Source: a bacterium (GTDB lineage Bacteria; Patescibacteriota; Minisyncoccia; UBA6257; 1-14-0-10-44-23). Taken from it: a DNA stretch of 7,072 bases. Below, in pieces: positions 1 through 4,916 of this stretch; positions within the stretch are counted from its first letter, which is position 1, and each line of letters starts with the position of its first letter. The translations under genes were made by a program, and so were the position numbers. The stretch is from assembly GCA_030699515.1 (NCBI GenBank), contig JAUYME010000052.1, forward strand, positions 1-7,072, written 5' to 3'. The notes beneath the pieces were generated by a model. It made no database searches and was not told the DNA's origin. It saw only the letters and a program-made list of their open reading frames with translations.

Positions 1-33
1 AGACTTTTTAAGGAAAAGACAAGAAAAGCAGGC

Positions 34-39
34 TATAAT
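34..39 (+). promoter_or_regulatory. -10 box of a probable leaderless promoter
   Basis: A perfect TATAAT lies 9 nt before the ATG at 49. With a usual 6-8 nt from the -10 box to the transcript start, the mRNA would begin almost at the start codon. No convincing -35 hexamer is visible about 17 nt upstream, though little sequence remains before the window edge. The same 9-nt gap is seen before the gene at 3468, which strengthens both calls. Confidence 0.5.
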
Positions 40-48
40 TACTAGACA

Positions 49-3000
49 ATGCAGCCTGAATTAGTACCTCAACAACGCCCCGAACCAGTCCCTGAAAAGG
101 AAAGCATAGAAAAACGGGGCTTTCTTTCTAGTACGCTAAAAAAGAAAATAGCAGATTACGCAAGGATGTACCGTAAGCTCACGAAGGCGAGCGAAAGCGT
201 ACCAGATCACAAATTTACCAAGATAAACATCAATGTGCGAAGAAGTGTTATTCAGGCTATTCAAAGCGAACATAAAAATTTCAACGCAAGACCAGATGAG
301 CGAGATGAAGATTGGATAGACGACCTATTAAAAATGGAGCCAAGTGCCATTGAGGCCTTTCAGATAAAAGTCCCTGAAACATCAACAGAAGCCCTAGAAT
401 ACGAAGAGCCGAAAGAACCCCAAGAAATCAAAGCCAGGCCGCAACCTAAAAAACCAGCAGATGAAGGAAGGTCAGGAAGACCAAATAGCAATAAGCCAAA
501 AAGAGTAAGAAAAAAAGACGCGCATATTATGCAGGCTGCCGAAAATGCAGAAGCTGATGAAAGCGAACCGGAAGTAGAAAAGAATCCACCTGCTACTACA
601 GAGCCTACAAAAGAGCCGGCTGACAAAAATCCCGAACCAGCTCCAAGCTTGGGCGGAAGCGGCGGCGATGAACCACCAGAAGGGCCACCGGAAGACGAAG
701 CAAAAGCTGAAAAGCGAGAAATATCCAGAGCCCTTCAACACTACGAAAAGGTAGAGAGCTTAATAAAAGTTTACGAAAACAAAGGAGACAACATCACCAG
801 AGAAGATGTAGATGAACTGATAGACAAAATATACAATCTCGAGGATGTTCTTGGTTTAGATATTCAGAAGCTGGAAAGAGACGACTCAGATTTAGCAGAT
901 ATATATAGAATTGCGAAAAGTAGAATTGAATTCCTAAAGGACAAAGTTAGAAAAAAAGAAAGGGCTTCCCAAGAAACAAAAACCCACGGTAATGAAAGCA
1001 CGCCCGAAGCGCGCAGAGCGCATATTTCAAAGACTCCGGGAAATGGGGAAGGCCCTGAAGGAAAAGGCGAAAAGTTGCCAAGCGTTGTCGAAGTCTTAAG
1101 CAAAACATCCCTTAGGCATAATCTGGAGGATTACCGAGATGCAATTATTAAATTCAATGAAATTGGGAAACGGGCGAATGTTAGAAGGACGGCATTAGAA
1201 GGATCTAAAGCCGAAATATTTTTTGCCGATCAAAGGTTCGCTGAAGCGATAAGCGAAGAGTTCAATCTTGATCTGTCCATAGAAAATCCCCGTTACCAAA
1301 AGCTTAGGGATGAGGCGCTAGAAGAACTTAGAAAACAGCCTCGCTTTAGATTAATGAGCGAGCAAGAACAAGAGCGCTATTATCGCTCACAAGGAGTATC
1401 CCGAGAAATTCTAGATAGAAGGGCTCGTGAAAGAGATCTGGCCAGAAAAAGACGCGAAGGTCTTAGTGATCCTGAAGCAGAAAAAGAGGCAAATCTGGAA
1501 AATGCAAAATTTCAAGTTGGCCAAAAAGTTTACATTTTGGACATCAACGGTAAAAACACCACTCCCACTCCGGTAGAAGTTATTTCTGTCAGTCTGGACG
1601 GCGAGAAAATTATGTACGCCTTCAAGGGAGTATCAGATAAATTTGAAGAAAATAGGATTACCGATAAAAATCCGGACGATTCTTCCTATTCGCCCGACTT
1701 GTCCAGCGAAGCTTTAGCGAAGTTGGATACGCCCGATAAGTCCAATAAGACCTATTCGCCGGATACGCCCGATAAGTTTGATAAGCATCCTCCGGATCTT
1801 GAAGAAAAACTCCAAAGAGCTTTGCAGGATGACGCATTTACAGAGGCGCGCCCGCCGGAACTATTAACAAAGGGCATTGAAAGCGAGGCAGACCAAAAAG
1901 CTTTTGTAGCGTCATGGGAAGCATTCAACAAAAAAGAGCAAGTTACTGAAGACATTTTAAGTTTTTGCAAATCCAAGCTAGATCCGCTAAACCTCAAATT
2001 ACCTAGCGATAGGGTAGAGGCGCTAAAAGAAAAAGTTAATGCCTTAGTTTGGGAAAATCCTGAAGAAATAGAAAATTTAGCAGCCCTTCTCAAAGAAGAA
2101 GGCGATAGAGCCGAAAGAATCAAATCCAAAGAAGAGGAAATCGAATCGCTGCTAGCGCAATTTAAAAAAAGCGAAGTAAAAGCGGAAGAATTGCACCAAG
2201 GTTCTAAAGAGGCTTTTATCAGAGCAAAAGATCAGGGTTTTAATCCCTTAGCAGATTACAAAGAGGGGATCAGAGACAAAACGAAACGATCGCTGAAAGC
2301 AGTAGGCGGCTTCTTTTTCGCAGTAAAAGAGGGCCTAAAATCCGGAAACGTCGGTCAGGAAATTAAAAAAACGATGCGTGCATTAAGGATGAGAAGAATG
2401 CAGGAAGGAGAAATGAGCCCCAAGGAGCTTTACACCTATCTCGGTAGAACAAGCGAAAAATCTATCCAAGAAAGGAACAAAAAGAGCCGCCTTGAAGCAG
2501 ACTTAAATACAGCCAAAAAAGCATTTGAAGACATGAAGGCCAGGGCGCTTTCGGAATTTGAGCCAATAAAAGAAGCTAAAGAAATGCTTAAACGCTCCGC
2601 GACCACCCAGCTTCAAAATTTAATTAATGGAGACTTCAGAAGCTTAGAACGGGCAAACGAATATTTGAAAGAATTACAGGGAAACAGTTTCATAGACTAT
2701 TTCGGTCCGGATTCAAAGGAATATATAGACACAAGAGAGGCAAGGCAAGACGGCTCGCCAAAAACTAAAGATAAAATACCAACCCGTTTAGGCGTTGCTT
2801 TAACCAGGCCCGAGGAAATTCAGCGGGAAATAAACTTTAGGATAACCGGAGAAGTTACCTCAATGCTGGAAAATAAAATAGATCAGCTTTCAAATCAGAA
2901 AGCTAAATTTAAAGAGCTGGAAAATCTTCTTAAAGATACTCTGGAAACTCCAATCGGTTCAAAAACCAAGGAAAACAGCAAAGAGCTTTTGTCAAAAATC

Positions 3001-3096
3001 CTGGATATGAAAATCAATACTTTCAGCCATGATCCGGAAAAAAATTCCGCGCTCGTCCTCAAGCTCAAAGGTCTGCAATTGAAATACCTAAAGTAA
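49..3096 (+). CDS. Large charged, coiled-coil-like protein of unknown function (1015 aa)
   Basis: I do not recognise this protein. The start is well fixed: an in-frame TAG lies at 43-45 and the ATG at 49 is the first start after it; there is no Shine-Dalgarno sequence. It ends with TAA. There is no signal peptide and no convincing membrane span, so it is probably cytoplasmic. Residues about 1-30 and 115-215 are rich in Pro, Glu and Lys and look disordered, including a basic stretch near 148-155 and a Gly/Pro-rich stretch near 200-215. Residues about 218-310 and much of 640-1000 are charged helical segments likely to form coiled coils. Residues about 488-539 (starting FQVGQKVYILD) look like a small SH3/KOW-like beta module. 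Residues 559-585 hold a short repeat built on TPDK. A basic, amphipathic patch lies near 744-790 (with GGFFFAVKEG), which could touch nucleic acid or membrane. I see only one cysteine (residue 640). A scaffold or nucleic-acid-associated role is only a guess. Confidence 0.85.
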   Translation: MQPELVPQQRPEPVPEKESIEKRGFLSSTLKKKIADYARMYRKLTKASESVPDHKFTKININVRRSVIQAIQSEHKNFNARPDERDEDWIDDLLKMEPSAIEAFQIKVPETSTEALEYEEPKEPQEIKARPQPKKPADEGRSGRPNSNKPKRVRKKDAHIMQAAENAEADESEPEVEKNPPATTEPTKEPADKNPEPAPSLGGSGGDEPPEGPPEDEAKAEKREISRALQHYEKVESLIKVYENKGDNITREDVDELIDKIYNLEDVLGLDIQKLERDDSDLADIYRIAKSRIEFLKDKVRKKERASQETKTHGNESTPEARRAHISKTPGNGEGPEGKGEKLPSVVEVLSKTSLRHNLEDYRDAIIKFNEIGKRANVRRTALEGSKAEIFFADQRFAEAISEEFNLDLSIENPRYQKLRDEALEELRKQPRFRLMSEQEQERYYRSQGVSREILDRRARERDLARKRREGLSDPEAEKEANLENAKFQVGQKVYILDINGKNTTPTPVEVISVSLDGEKIMYAFKGVSDKFEENRITDKNPDDSSYSPDLSSEALAKLDTPDKSNKTYSPDTPDKFDKHPPDLEEKLQRALQDDAFTEARPPELLTKGIESEADQKAFVASWEAFNKKEQVTEDILSFCKSKLDPLNLKLPSDRVEALKEKVNALVWENPEEIENLAALLKEEGDRAERIKSKEEEIESLLAQFKKSEVKAEELHQGSKEAFIRAKDQGFNPLADYKEGIRDKTKRSLKAVGGFFFAVKEGLKSGNVGQEIKKTMRALRMRRMQEGEMSPKELYTYLGRTSEKSIQERNKKSRLEADLNTAKKAFEDMKARALSEFEPIKEAKEMLKRSATTQLQNLINGDFRSLERANEYLKELQGNSFIDYFGPDSKEYIDTREARQDGSPKTKDKIPTRLGVALTRPEEIQREINFRITGEVTSMLENKIDQLSNQKAKFKELENLLKDTLETPIGSKTKENSKELLSKILDMKINTFSHDPEKNSALVLKLKGLQLKYLK
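1725..1777 (+). repeat. Short in-frame direct repeat in the 1015-aa gene
   Basis: The 17-mer GGATACGCCCGATAAGT occurs at 1725-1741 and again at 1761-1777, exactly 36 bp (12 codons) apart. It encodes a repeated DTPDK peptide just after the small beta module, within a Pro/Asp/Lys linker. Identical nucleotides rather than only identical amino acids suggest a recent duplication. Confidence 0.7.
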
Positions 3097-3116
3097 TTTA
3101 AAGATACCAATCTACC

Positions 3117-3139
3117 CATTCGACAAGCTCAGGGCGGGC
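3117..3139. repeat. Short dispersed-repeat-like motif after the large gene
   Basis: The segment containing TTCGACAAGCTCAGGGCGGG lies 21 nt past the stop of the large gene. From general familiarity, TTCGACAAGCTCAG-type words recur in intergenic repeats of many bacterial genomes, including Patescibacteria. Here only one copy is present and it forms only a weak hairpin, so this is recognition, not proof. Confidence 0.35.
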
Positions 3140-3146
3140 AAATTTA

Positions 3147-3172
3147 TACAAATGATACAAATGGTTACAAAT
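3147..3172 (+). repeat. Three TACAAAT words at about 10-bp spacing
   Basis: TACAAAT occurs at 3147-3153, 3156-3162 and 3166-3172, so the starts are 9 and 10 bp apart, close to one helical turn. It could be a degenerate short tandem repeat or a phased binding site. The AT-rich context makes chance a real possibility. Confidence 0.4.
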
Positions 3173-3214
3173 AACCCTTGTTTCCATTTGCAGCCATTCC
3201 TTGATTCGCATATT

Positions 3215-3303
3215 ATTCGCAGATTAGTATCCTAAAAATATTCGTTGCCCATTCGTTGCATTCGCCCGCCCGCCTCGCTATGCGAAGCATTGCGGGCAGG
3301 CAT
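3215..3303 (+). repeat. 89-bp intergenic repeat, copy 1
   Basis: This copy matches 3352-3440 over 89 bp with a single difference (C at 3232 against T at 3369). The unit starts with ATTCGCAGATTAGTAT, runs through a TTCGTTGCCCATTCGTTGC section with its own internal repetition, and ends with a GC-rich hairpin at 3264-3301. The stretch between the two copies (3304-3351) consists of degenerate ATTCGCA and ATTAGCAT words related to the start of the unit. The 371-bp gene-free island 3097-3467 is therefore almost all repeat. Confidence 0.9.
3264..3301. repeat. GC-rich hairpin inside repeat copy 1
   Basis: GCCCGCCCGC (3264-3273) pairs with GCGGGCAGGC (3292-3301) with one non-Watson-Crick position. 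The interior TCGCTATGCGA can fold alternatively as TCGC/GCGA or as ATGC/GCAT. No T tract follows on either strand, so it is not a classical terminator. GC-rich snap-back elements of this look are common between genes in Patescibacteria genomes. Confidence 0.75.
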
Positions 3304-3314
3304 GCATTCGCATA

Positions 3315-3343
3315 TTAGCATCGCAGCTCATCATTCGTATAAT
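3315..3343 (+). promoter_or_regulatory. Candidate promoter between the two 89-bp repeats
   Basis: TTAGCA at 3315-3320 (four of six to the -35 consensus) is followed after exactly 17 bp by a perfect TATAAT at 3338-3343. It points towards the gene at 3468 and would give a leader of about 115 nt containing the second repeat hairpin. It competes with the closer -10-like box at 3453 as promoter of that gene. Confidence 0.4.
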
Positions 3344-3351
3344 TAGCATGC

Positions 3352-3440
3352 ATTCGCAGATTAGTATCTTAAAAATATTCGTTGCCCATTCGTTGCATTC
3401 GCCCGCCCGCCTCGCTATGCGAAGCATTGCGGGCAGGCAT
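3352..3440 (+). repeat. 89-bp intergenic repeat, copy 2
   Basis: Second copy of the unit at 3215-3303, offset 137 bp, with one mismatch. The near identity of two non-coding copies implies recent duplication or continuing homogenisation. Confidence 0.9.
3401..3438. repeat. GC-rich hairpin inside repeat copy 2
   Basis: Same stem as at 3264-3301, base for base: a 10-bp GC-rich stem with one mismatch around a 18-nt interior that can itself fold. It ends 29 nt before the start codon at 3468. Confidence 0.75.
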
Positions 3441-3448
3441 ACATTTGT

Positions 3449-3466
3449 AGATTAGTATCTTAAAAA
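3449..3466 (+). repeat. Truncated third copy of the repeat, abutting a start codon
   Basis: AGATTAGTATCTTAAAAA repeats the first part of copy 2 exactly (3358-3375), then stops one base before the ATG at 3468. It supplies the whole immediate upstream region of the 104-aa gene, including a TAGTAT box at 3453-3458. Confidence 0.75.
3453..3458 (+). promoter_or_regulatory. -10-like box, possible leaderless promoter
   Basis: TAGTAT matches the -10 consensus at four of six positions and lies 9 nt before the ATG at 3468, the same gap as TATAAT to ATG at the window's first gene. No -35 element is visible, since that position falls in the hairpin. The box is part of the dispersed repeat and recurs at 3225 and 3362. 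Confidence 0.35.
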
Positions 3467-3467
3467 C

Positions 3468-3782
3468 ATGACTGATTCAGACAAACAAAAACTCGCAACT
3501 TACATCAGGGAAGATAAGTGGCAGGAGGCCAAAAAACTTTTGGATGGCTACTTAAATTCCGATCTTAGCCTTGAAGAAAAAGGAGCGGCATACGTTGCCT
3601 TTGTCAGCACCTACTTGGACATTATGAATAAAATTAACGAGGGCTACGAAACAGTTTTAGACGAAGTTTTATCAGAAATAAAAGAGCTAGATGACAGAGA
3701 GAAAGAGCTGGACGAAAAAATCCGCCTCACCCATCTAAACAGCGACATAGACGGCCTAGTAGATTCAAGCAGGGGAGCATAG
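3468..3782 (+). CDS. Small acidic helical hypothetical protein (104 aa)
   Basis: I do not recognise a family. The start is the first ATG after the repeat island and there is no Shine-Dalgarno sequence; the frame ends with TAG. The protein is soluble: it has no signal peptide, no membrane segment and no cysteine. It is predicted to be nearly all helix. An N-terminal helical pair (residues about 4-28, with KWQEAKKLLDGYL) is followed by a more hydrophobic helix near 38-58 and a strongly charged heptad-like helix near 60-88 (LSEIKELDDREKELDEK), which could be a coiled-coil dimerisation segment. The last 15 residues look flexible. The first part resembles a tetratricopeptide-like helical hairpin, but that is weak. 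It stands alone between a repeat island and hairpins, so context gives no role. Confidence 0.75.
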   Translation: MTDSDKQKLATYIREDKWQEAKKLLDGYLNSDLSLEEKGAAYVAFVSTYLDIMNKINEGYETVLDEVLSEIKELDDREKELDEKIRLTHLNSDIDGLVDSSRGA

Positions 3783-3793
3783 CTTATCTGGGG

Positions 3794-3826
3794 GGAGGTC
3801 GGATCTCCCGAGGAGATCCGACCTCC
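3794..3826. repeat. Perfect 15-bp hairpin with 3-nt loop
   Basis: GGAGGTCGGATCTCC (3794-3808) pairs perfectly with GGAGATCCGACCTCC (3812-3826) around the loop CGA. Each arm is itself almost a palindrome, so the structure is nested. It begins 11 nt after the stop of the 104-aa gene and could protect or end its transcript, but no T tract follows, so it is not a standard intrinsic terminator. Confidence 0.85.
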
Positions 3827-3845
3827 AAAGATGGCAATTTATTTA

Positions 3846-3887
3846 TCGGAAGTCGGACTTCCGGGCAGTTCTTCCGACACTTCCGAC
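3846..3887. repeat. Second GTCGGA-type palindrome with alternative partners
   Basis: CGGAAGT (3847-3853) pairs with ACTTCCG (3857-3863) around CGG. The 15-mer GGAAGTCGGACTTCC matches the neighbouring hairpin arm GGAGGTCGGATCTCC at 12 of 15 positions. Downstream, CTTCCGAC occurs twice (3871-3878 and 3880-3887), and TCGGAAGT (3846-3853) could pair instead with ACTTCCGA (3879-3886). These look like members and fragments of one small palindrome family. Confidence 0.6.
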
Positions 3888-3900
3888 AGCTGAACCCCTC

Positions 3901-3938
3901 CCACAATCCCTCTATGCCGCGGCATAGTGGGATTGTGG
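3901..3938. repeat. Long palindrome, copy 1 (left of TrpR-like gene)
   Basis: This 38-bp palindrome centres at 3919/3920 with one mismatched pair (T3911 against T3928). The core is CTATGCCGCGGCATAG and the arms are CCACAATCCC and GGGATTGTGG. It matches copy 2 at every position except 3911. Confidence 0.92.
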
Positions 3939-3970
3939 AGATGCAATTCTTAATCTCTAGCAGCGAAAGA

Positions 3971-4456
3971 TTAAAGAAAATCTCTCATCTTCCCTTTCCC
4001 GTATCTTCTCATAGGTCTAGGAGAATTTGCCTCCTTATCCTTCCTTCTTTCAACAGCCTTCCACTTCCTTTCGGCATTTTTAACCCGGCTATCATAAAAA
4101 AGAATGTTATACCCCTTATAGTTCTGCGCCAAAGAAGCCTCTTTTATTACGCTAATAGTTTGAGGGGAGATACCCAGCTCATTTTCAATTTCCATGTATT
4201 TATAACCCTCTCTAAGCCTTTGCTCTGCAACAATGCGCTTCACAATTTTTTGCCTCTCGTTTTTTGGAAAAATAGAGGTCAAAAATTCAGCCATTTCTTT
4301 TTTGGGGCAACCTTTAGACAATTCATCACAAAAAATCCGCCAGATCTCTTGCTCCCAATTGTCATCTGGCCGCCCGCCTTTAACTCGTTTGATTTTAGGG
4401 AAGCTCGCAAACCTCATTAACCAATAGTCTACCACAATCCCACTATGCCGCGGCAT
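3971..4456 (-). CDS. TrpR/YerC-like helix-turn-helix DNA-binding protein (up to 161 aa)
   Basis: The centre of the protein (residues about 57-107) resembles the Trp-repressor superfamily, close to YerC/YecD-type proteins: a helix with FPKNERQKIVKRIVAEQRL, the linker REGYKYMEI and the helix-turn-helix ENELGISPQTISVIKEA. Members of this superfamily are all-helical dimers that bind palindromic operators. Typical YerC proteins are about 100 aa; this one adds a basic N-terminal part and a basic C-terminal tail of about 50 residues (RKWKAVERRKDKE and onward), which may be extra DNA contacts. The ATG at 4456 lies inside the flanking palindrome and gives the peptide MPRHSGIV; GTG at 4435 and ATG at 4417 (residue 14) are plausible real starts. 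None has a Shine-Dalgarno sequence. It ends with TAA and is divergent from the tRNA-binding-domain gene at 4656. The fold assignment is fairly safe; the ligand and target are unknown. Confidence 0.85.
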   Translation of the reverse strand: MPRHSGIVVDYWLMRFASFPKIKRVKGGRPDDNWEQEIWRIFCDELSKGCPKKEMAEFLTSIFPKNERQKIVKRIVAEQRLREGYKYMEIENELGISPQTISVIKEASLAQNYKGYNILFYDSRVKNAERKWKAVERRKDKEANSPRPMRRYGKGKMRDFL

Positions 4457-4471
4457 AGTGGGATTGTGGTA
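4430..4471. repeat. Perfect 42-bp palindrome, copy 2
   Basis: All 21 base pairs match around the centre 4450/4451. The core is CTATGCCGCGGCATAG with arms CCACAATCCC and GGGATTGTGG, extended by TA on the left and TA on the right. It overlaps the first codons of the TrpR-like gene, so as an operator it could block that gene, and as RNA it would fold over its start. Confidence 0.95.
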
Positions 4472-4485
4472 TCACCCGTTGCTCA

Positions 4486-4491
4486 AATATA
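4486..4491 (-). promoter_or_regulatory. Possible -10 box for the TrpR-like gene
   Basis: Read on the minus strand this is TATATT, about 30 nt before the ATG at 4456. A TTGGAA that could serve as -35 lies about 21 nt further upstream, longer than the usual spacing. Transcription from here would run directly through the 42-bp palindrome, as expected for an autoregulated promoter, but the boxes are weak. Confidence 0.25.
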
Positions 4492-4526
4492 ACTTCCATT
4501 TTTTAAGCAGATTTCCAAGGGAAGGG

Positions 4527-4536
4527 CTTAATTAAG
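4527..4536. repeat. AT-rich dyad CTTAATTAAG between divergent genes
   Basis: A perfect 10-bp palindrome flanked by GGGAA (4519-4523) and TTCCC (4539-4543), which can pair to extend the dyad over an internal loop. It sits between the divergent TrpR-like and tRNA-binding-domain genes and could be an operator; nothing links it to a regulator. Confidence 0.35.
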
Positions 4537-4552
4537 TTTTCCCAAAGATCCA

Positions 4553-4584
4553 GGCTCGCACTATGCCGCGGCATAGTGCGAGCC
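4553..4584. repeat. Perfect 32-bp palindrome, copy 3 with different arms
   Basis: All 16 base pairs match around 4568/4569. The core ACTATGCCGCGGCATAGT is the same as in the 42-bp palindrome, but the arms are GGCTCGC and GCGAGCC instead of CCACAATCCC and its complement. It lies 7 bp upstream of the candidate promoter of the tRNA-binding-domain gene. Confidence 0.95.
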
Positions 4585-4590
4585 CGCTAT

Positions 4591-4620
4591 TTGTTATTGA
4601 TTAACATTGCAAATTCTAAT
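4591..4620 (+). promoter_or_regulatory. Candidate promoter of the tRNA-binding-domain gene
   Basis: TTGTTA at 4591-4596 (four of six to consensus) is followed after 18 bp by TCTAAT at 4615-4620 (five of six). A start near 4627 would leave a leader of about 29 nt before the ATG at 4656. The leader is A-rich with no Shine-Dalgarno sequence. Confidence 0.4.
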
Positions 4621-4655
4621 AATCTAAAATCGAACAAACTAAACAACCTAAAACA

Positions 4656-4916
4656 ATGAACAAAGGAAAAATATCCTACGACGACTTTGTAAAATCAGAT
4701 TTAAGAGTTGCAAAAATTATCTCTGCTGAAGATATCGAAGATGCTGACAAGCTATACAAGTTAATGCTAGACGATGGCAGTGAAGAAGGGAGAACAATTT
4801 GTGCCGGTATCAAAGAATTTTATTCAAAAGAGGAGTTGATCGGTAAAAATATCATTATCATTGCCAACCTAGAGCCAAGGAAAATCAGGGGAGTCTGCCC
4901 CCTATCAAAGAACTAG
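4656..4916 (+). CDS. tRNA-binding-domain protein (MetG C-terminal/CsaA-like), truncated by insertion
   Basis: Residues 1-80 are a clear OB-fold tRNA-binding domain of the kind found at the C-terminus of methionyl-tRNA synthetase and in stand-alone CsaA/Arc1p-like proteins: ISYDDFVKSDLRVAKI at the start, DADKLYKLMLD, TICAGIKEFYSKEEL and IIIIANLEPRKIRGV are the family landmarks. Such proteins bind structured RNA or tRNA, often as dimers. The next expected residues (a stretch like LSNGMLLAA) are missing: the frame runs into a 278-bp insertion, adds CPLSKN and stops at TAG 4914-4916. The missing 33 residues occur intact at 5174-5275. The resulting 86-aa product lacks the last strands and the conserved NGM segment of the fold, so it is probably inactive unless the insertion is removed or the fragment has a residual role. 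No Shine-Dalgarno sequence precedes the ATG. Confidence 0.85.
   Translation: MNKGKISYDDFVKSDLRVAKIISAEDIEDADKLYKLMLDDGSEEGRTICAGIKEFYSKEELIGKNIIIIANLEPRKIRGVCPLSKN

Larger units (their letters stand above)
3901..4471. mobile_element. Putative palindrome-bracketed cassette carrying a TrpR-like gene
   Basis: The interval is bounded by two palindromes sharing the same core and the same 10-bp arms (3901-3938 and 4430-4471) and contains a single gene, the minus-strand TrpR-like HTH protein, with only 32 bp between the gene end and the left palindrome. There is no transposase, and because the ends are palindromic, direct and inverted repeats cannot be told apart. I see no certain target-site duplication. 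A mobile or homologous-recombination cassette is inference; a gene that simply regulates itself through flanking operators is the plain alternative. Confidence 0.4.

Noticed and set aside
360..1103. Minus-strand frames inside the large gene (360-626, 472-741, 864-1103)
   Set aside because: They are Ser/Phe-rich mirror images of a Lys/Glu/Pro-rich gene, with no domain or ribosome site. The same applies to 1752-2129 and 2895-3119.
3215..3440. CRISPR array
   Set aside because: Only two 89-bp copies 137 bp apart, with hairpins and degenerate spacer words. Repeat length and spacing do not fit a CRISPR.
3794..3826. Intrinsic terminator for the 104-aa gene
   Set aside because: The stem is strong but no run of T follows on either strand.
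3914..4420. 168-codon plus-strand frame
   Set aside because: It is antisense to the TrpR-like gene, which has a clear HTH domain. Its translation is low-complexity and its start comes from the palindrome.
4430..4471. Classical tryptophan operator
   Set aside because: The ACT...AGT half sites resemble the E. coli trp operator only superficially, and the spacing and centre differ.
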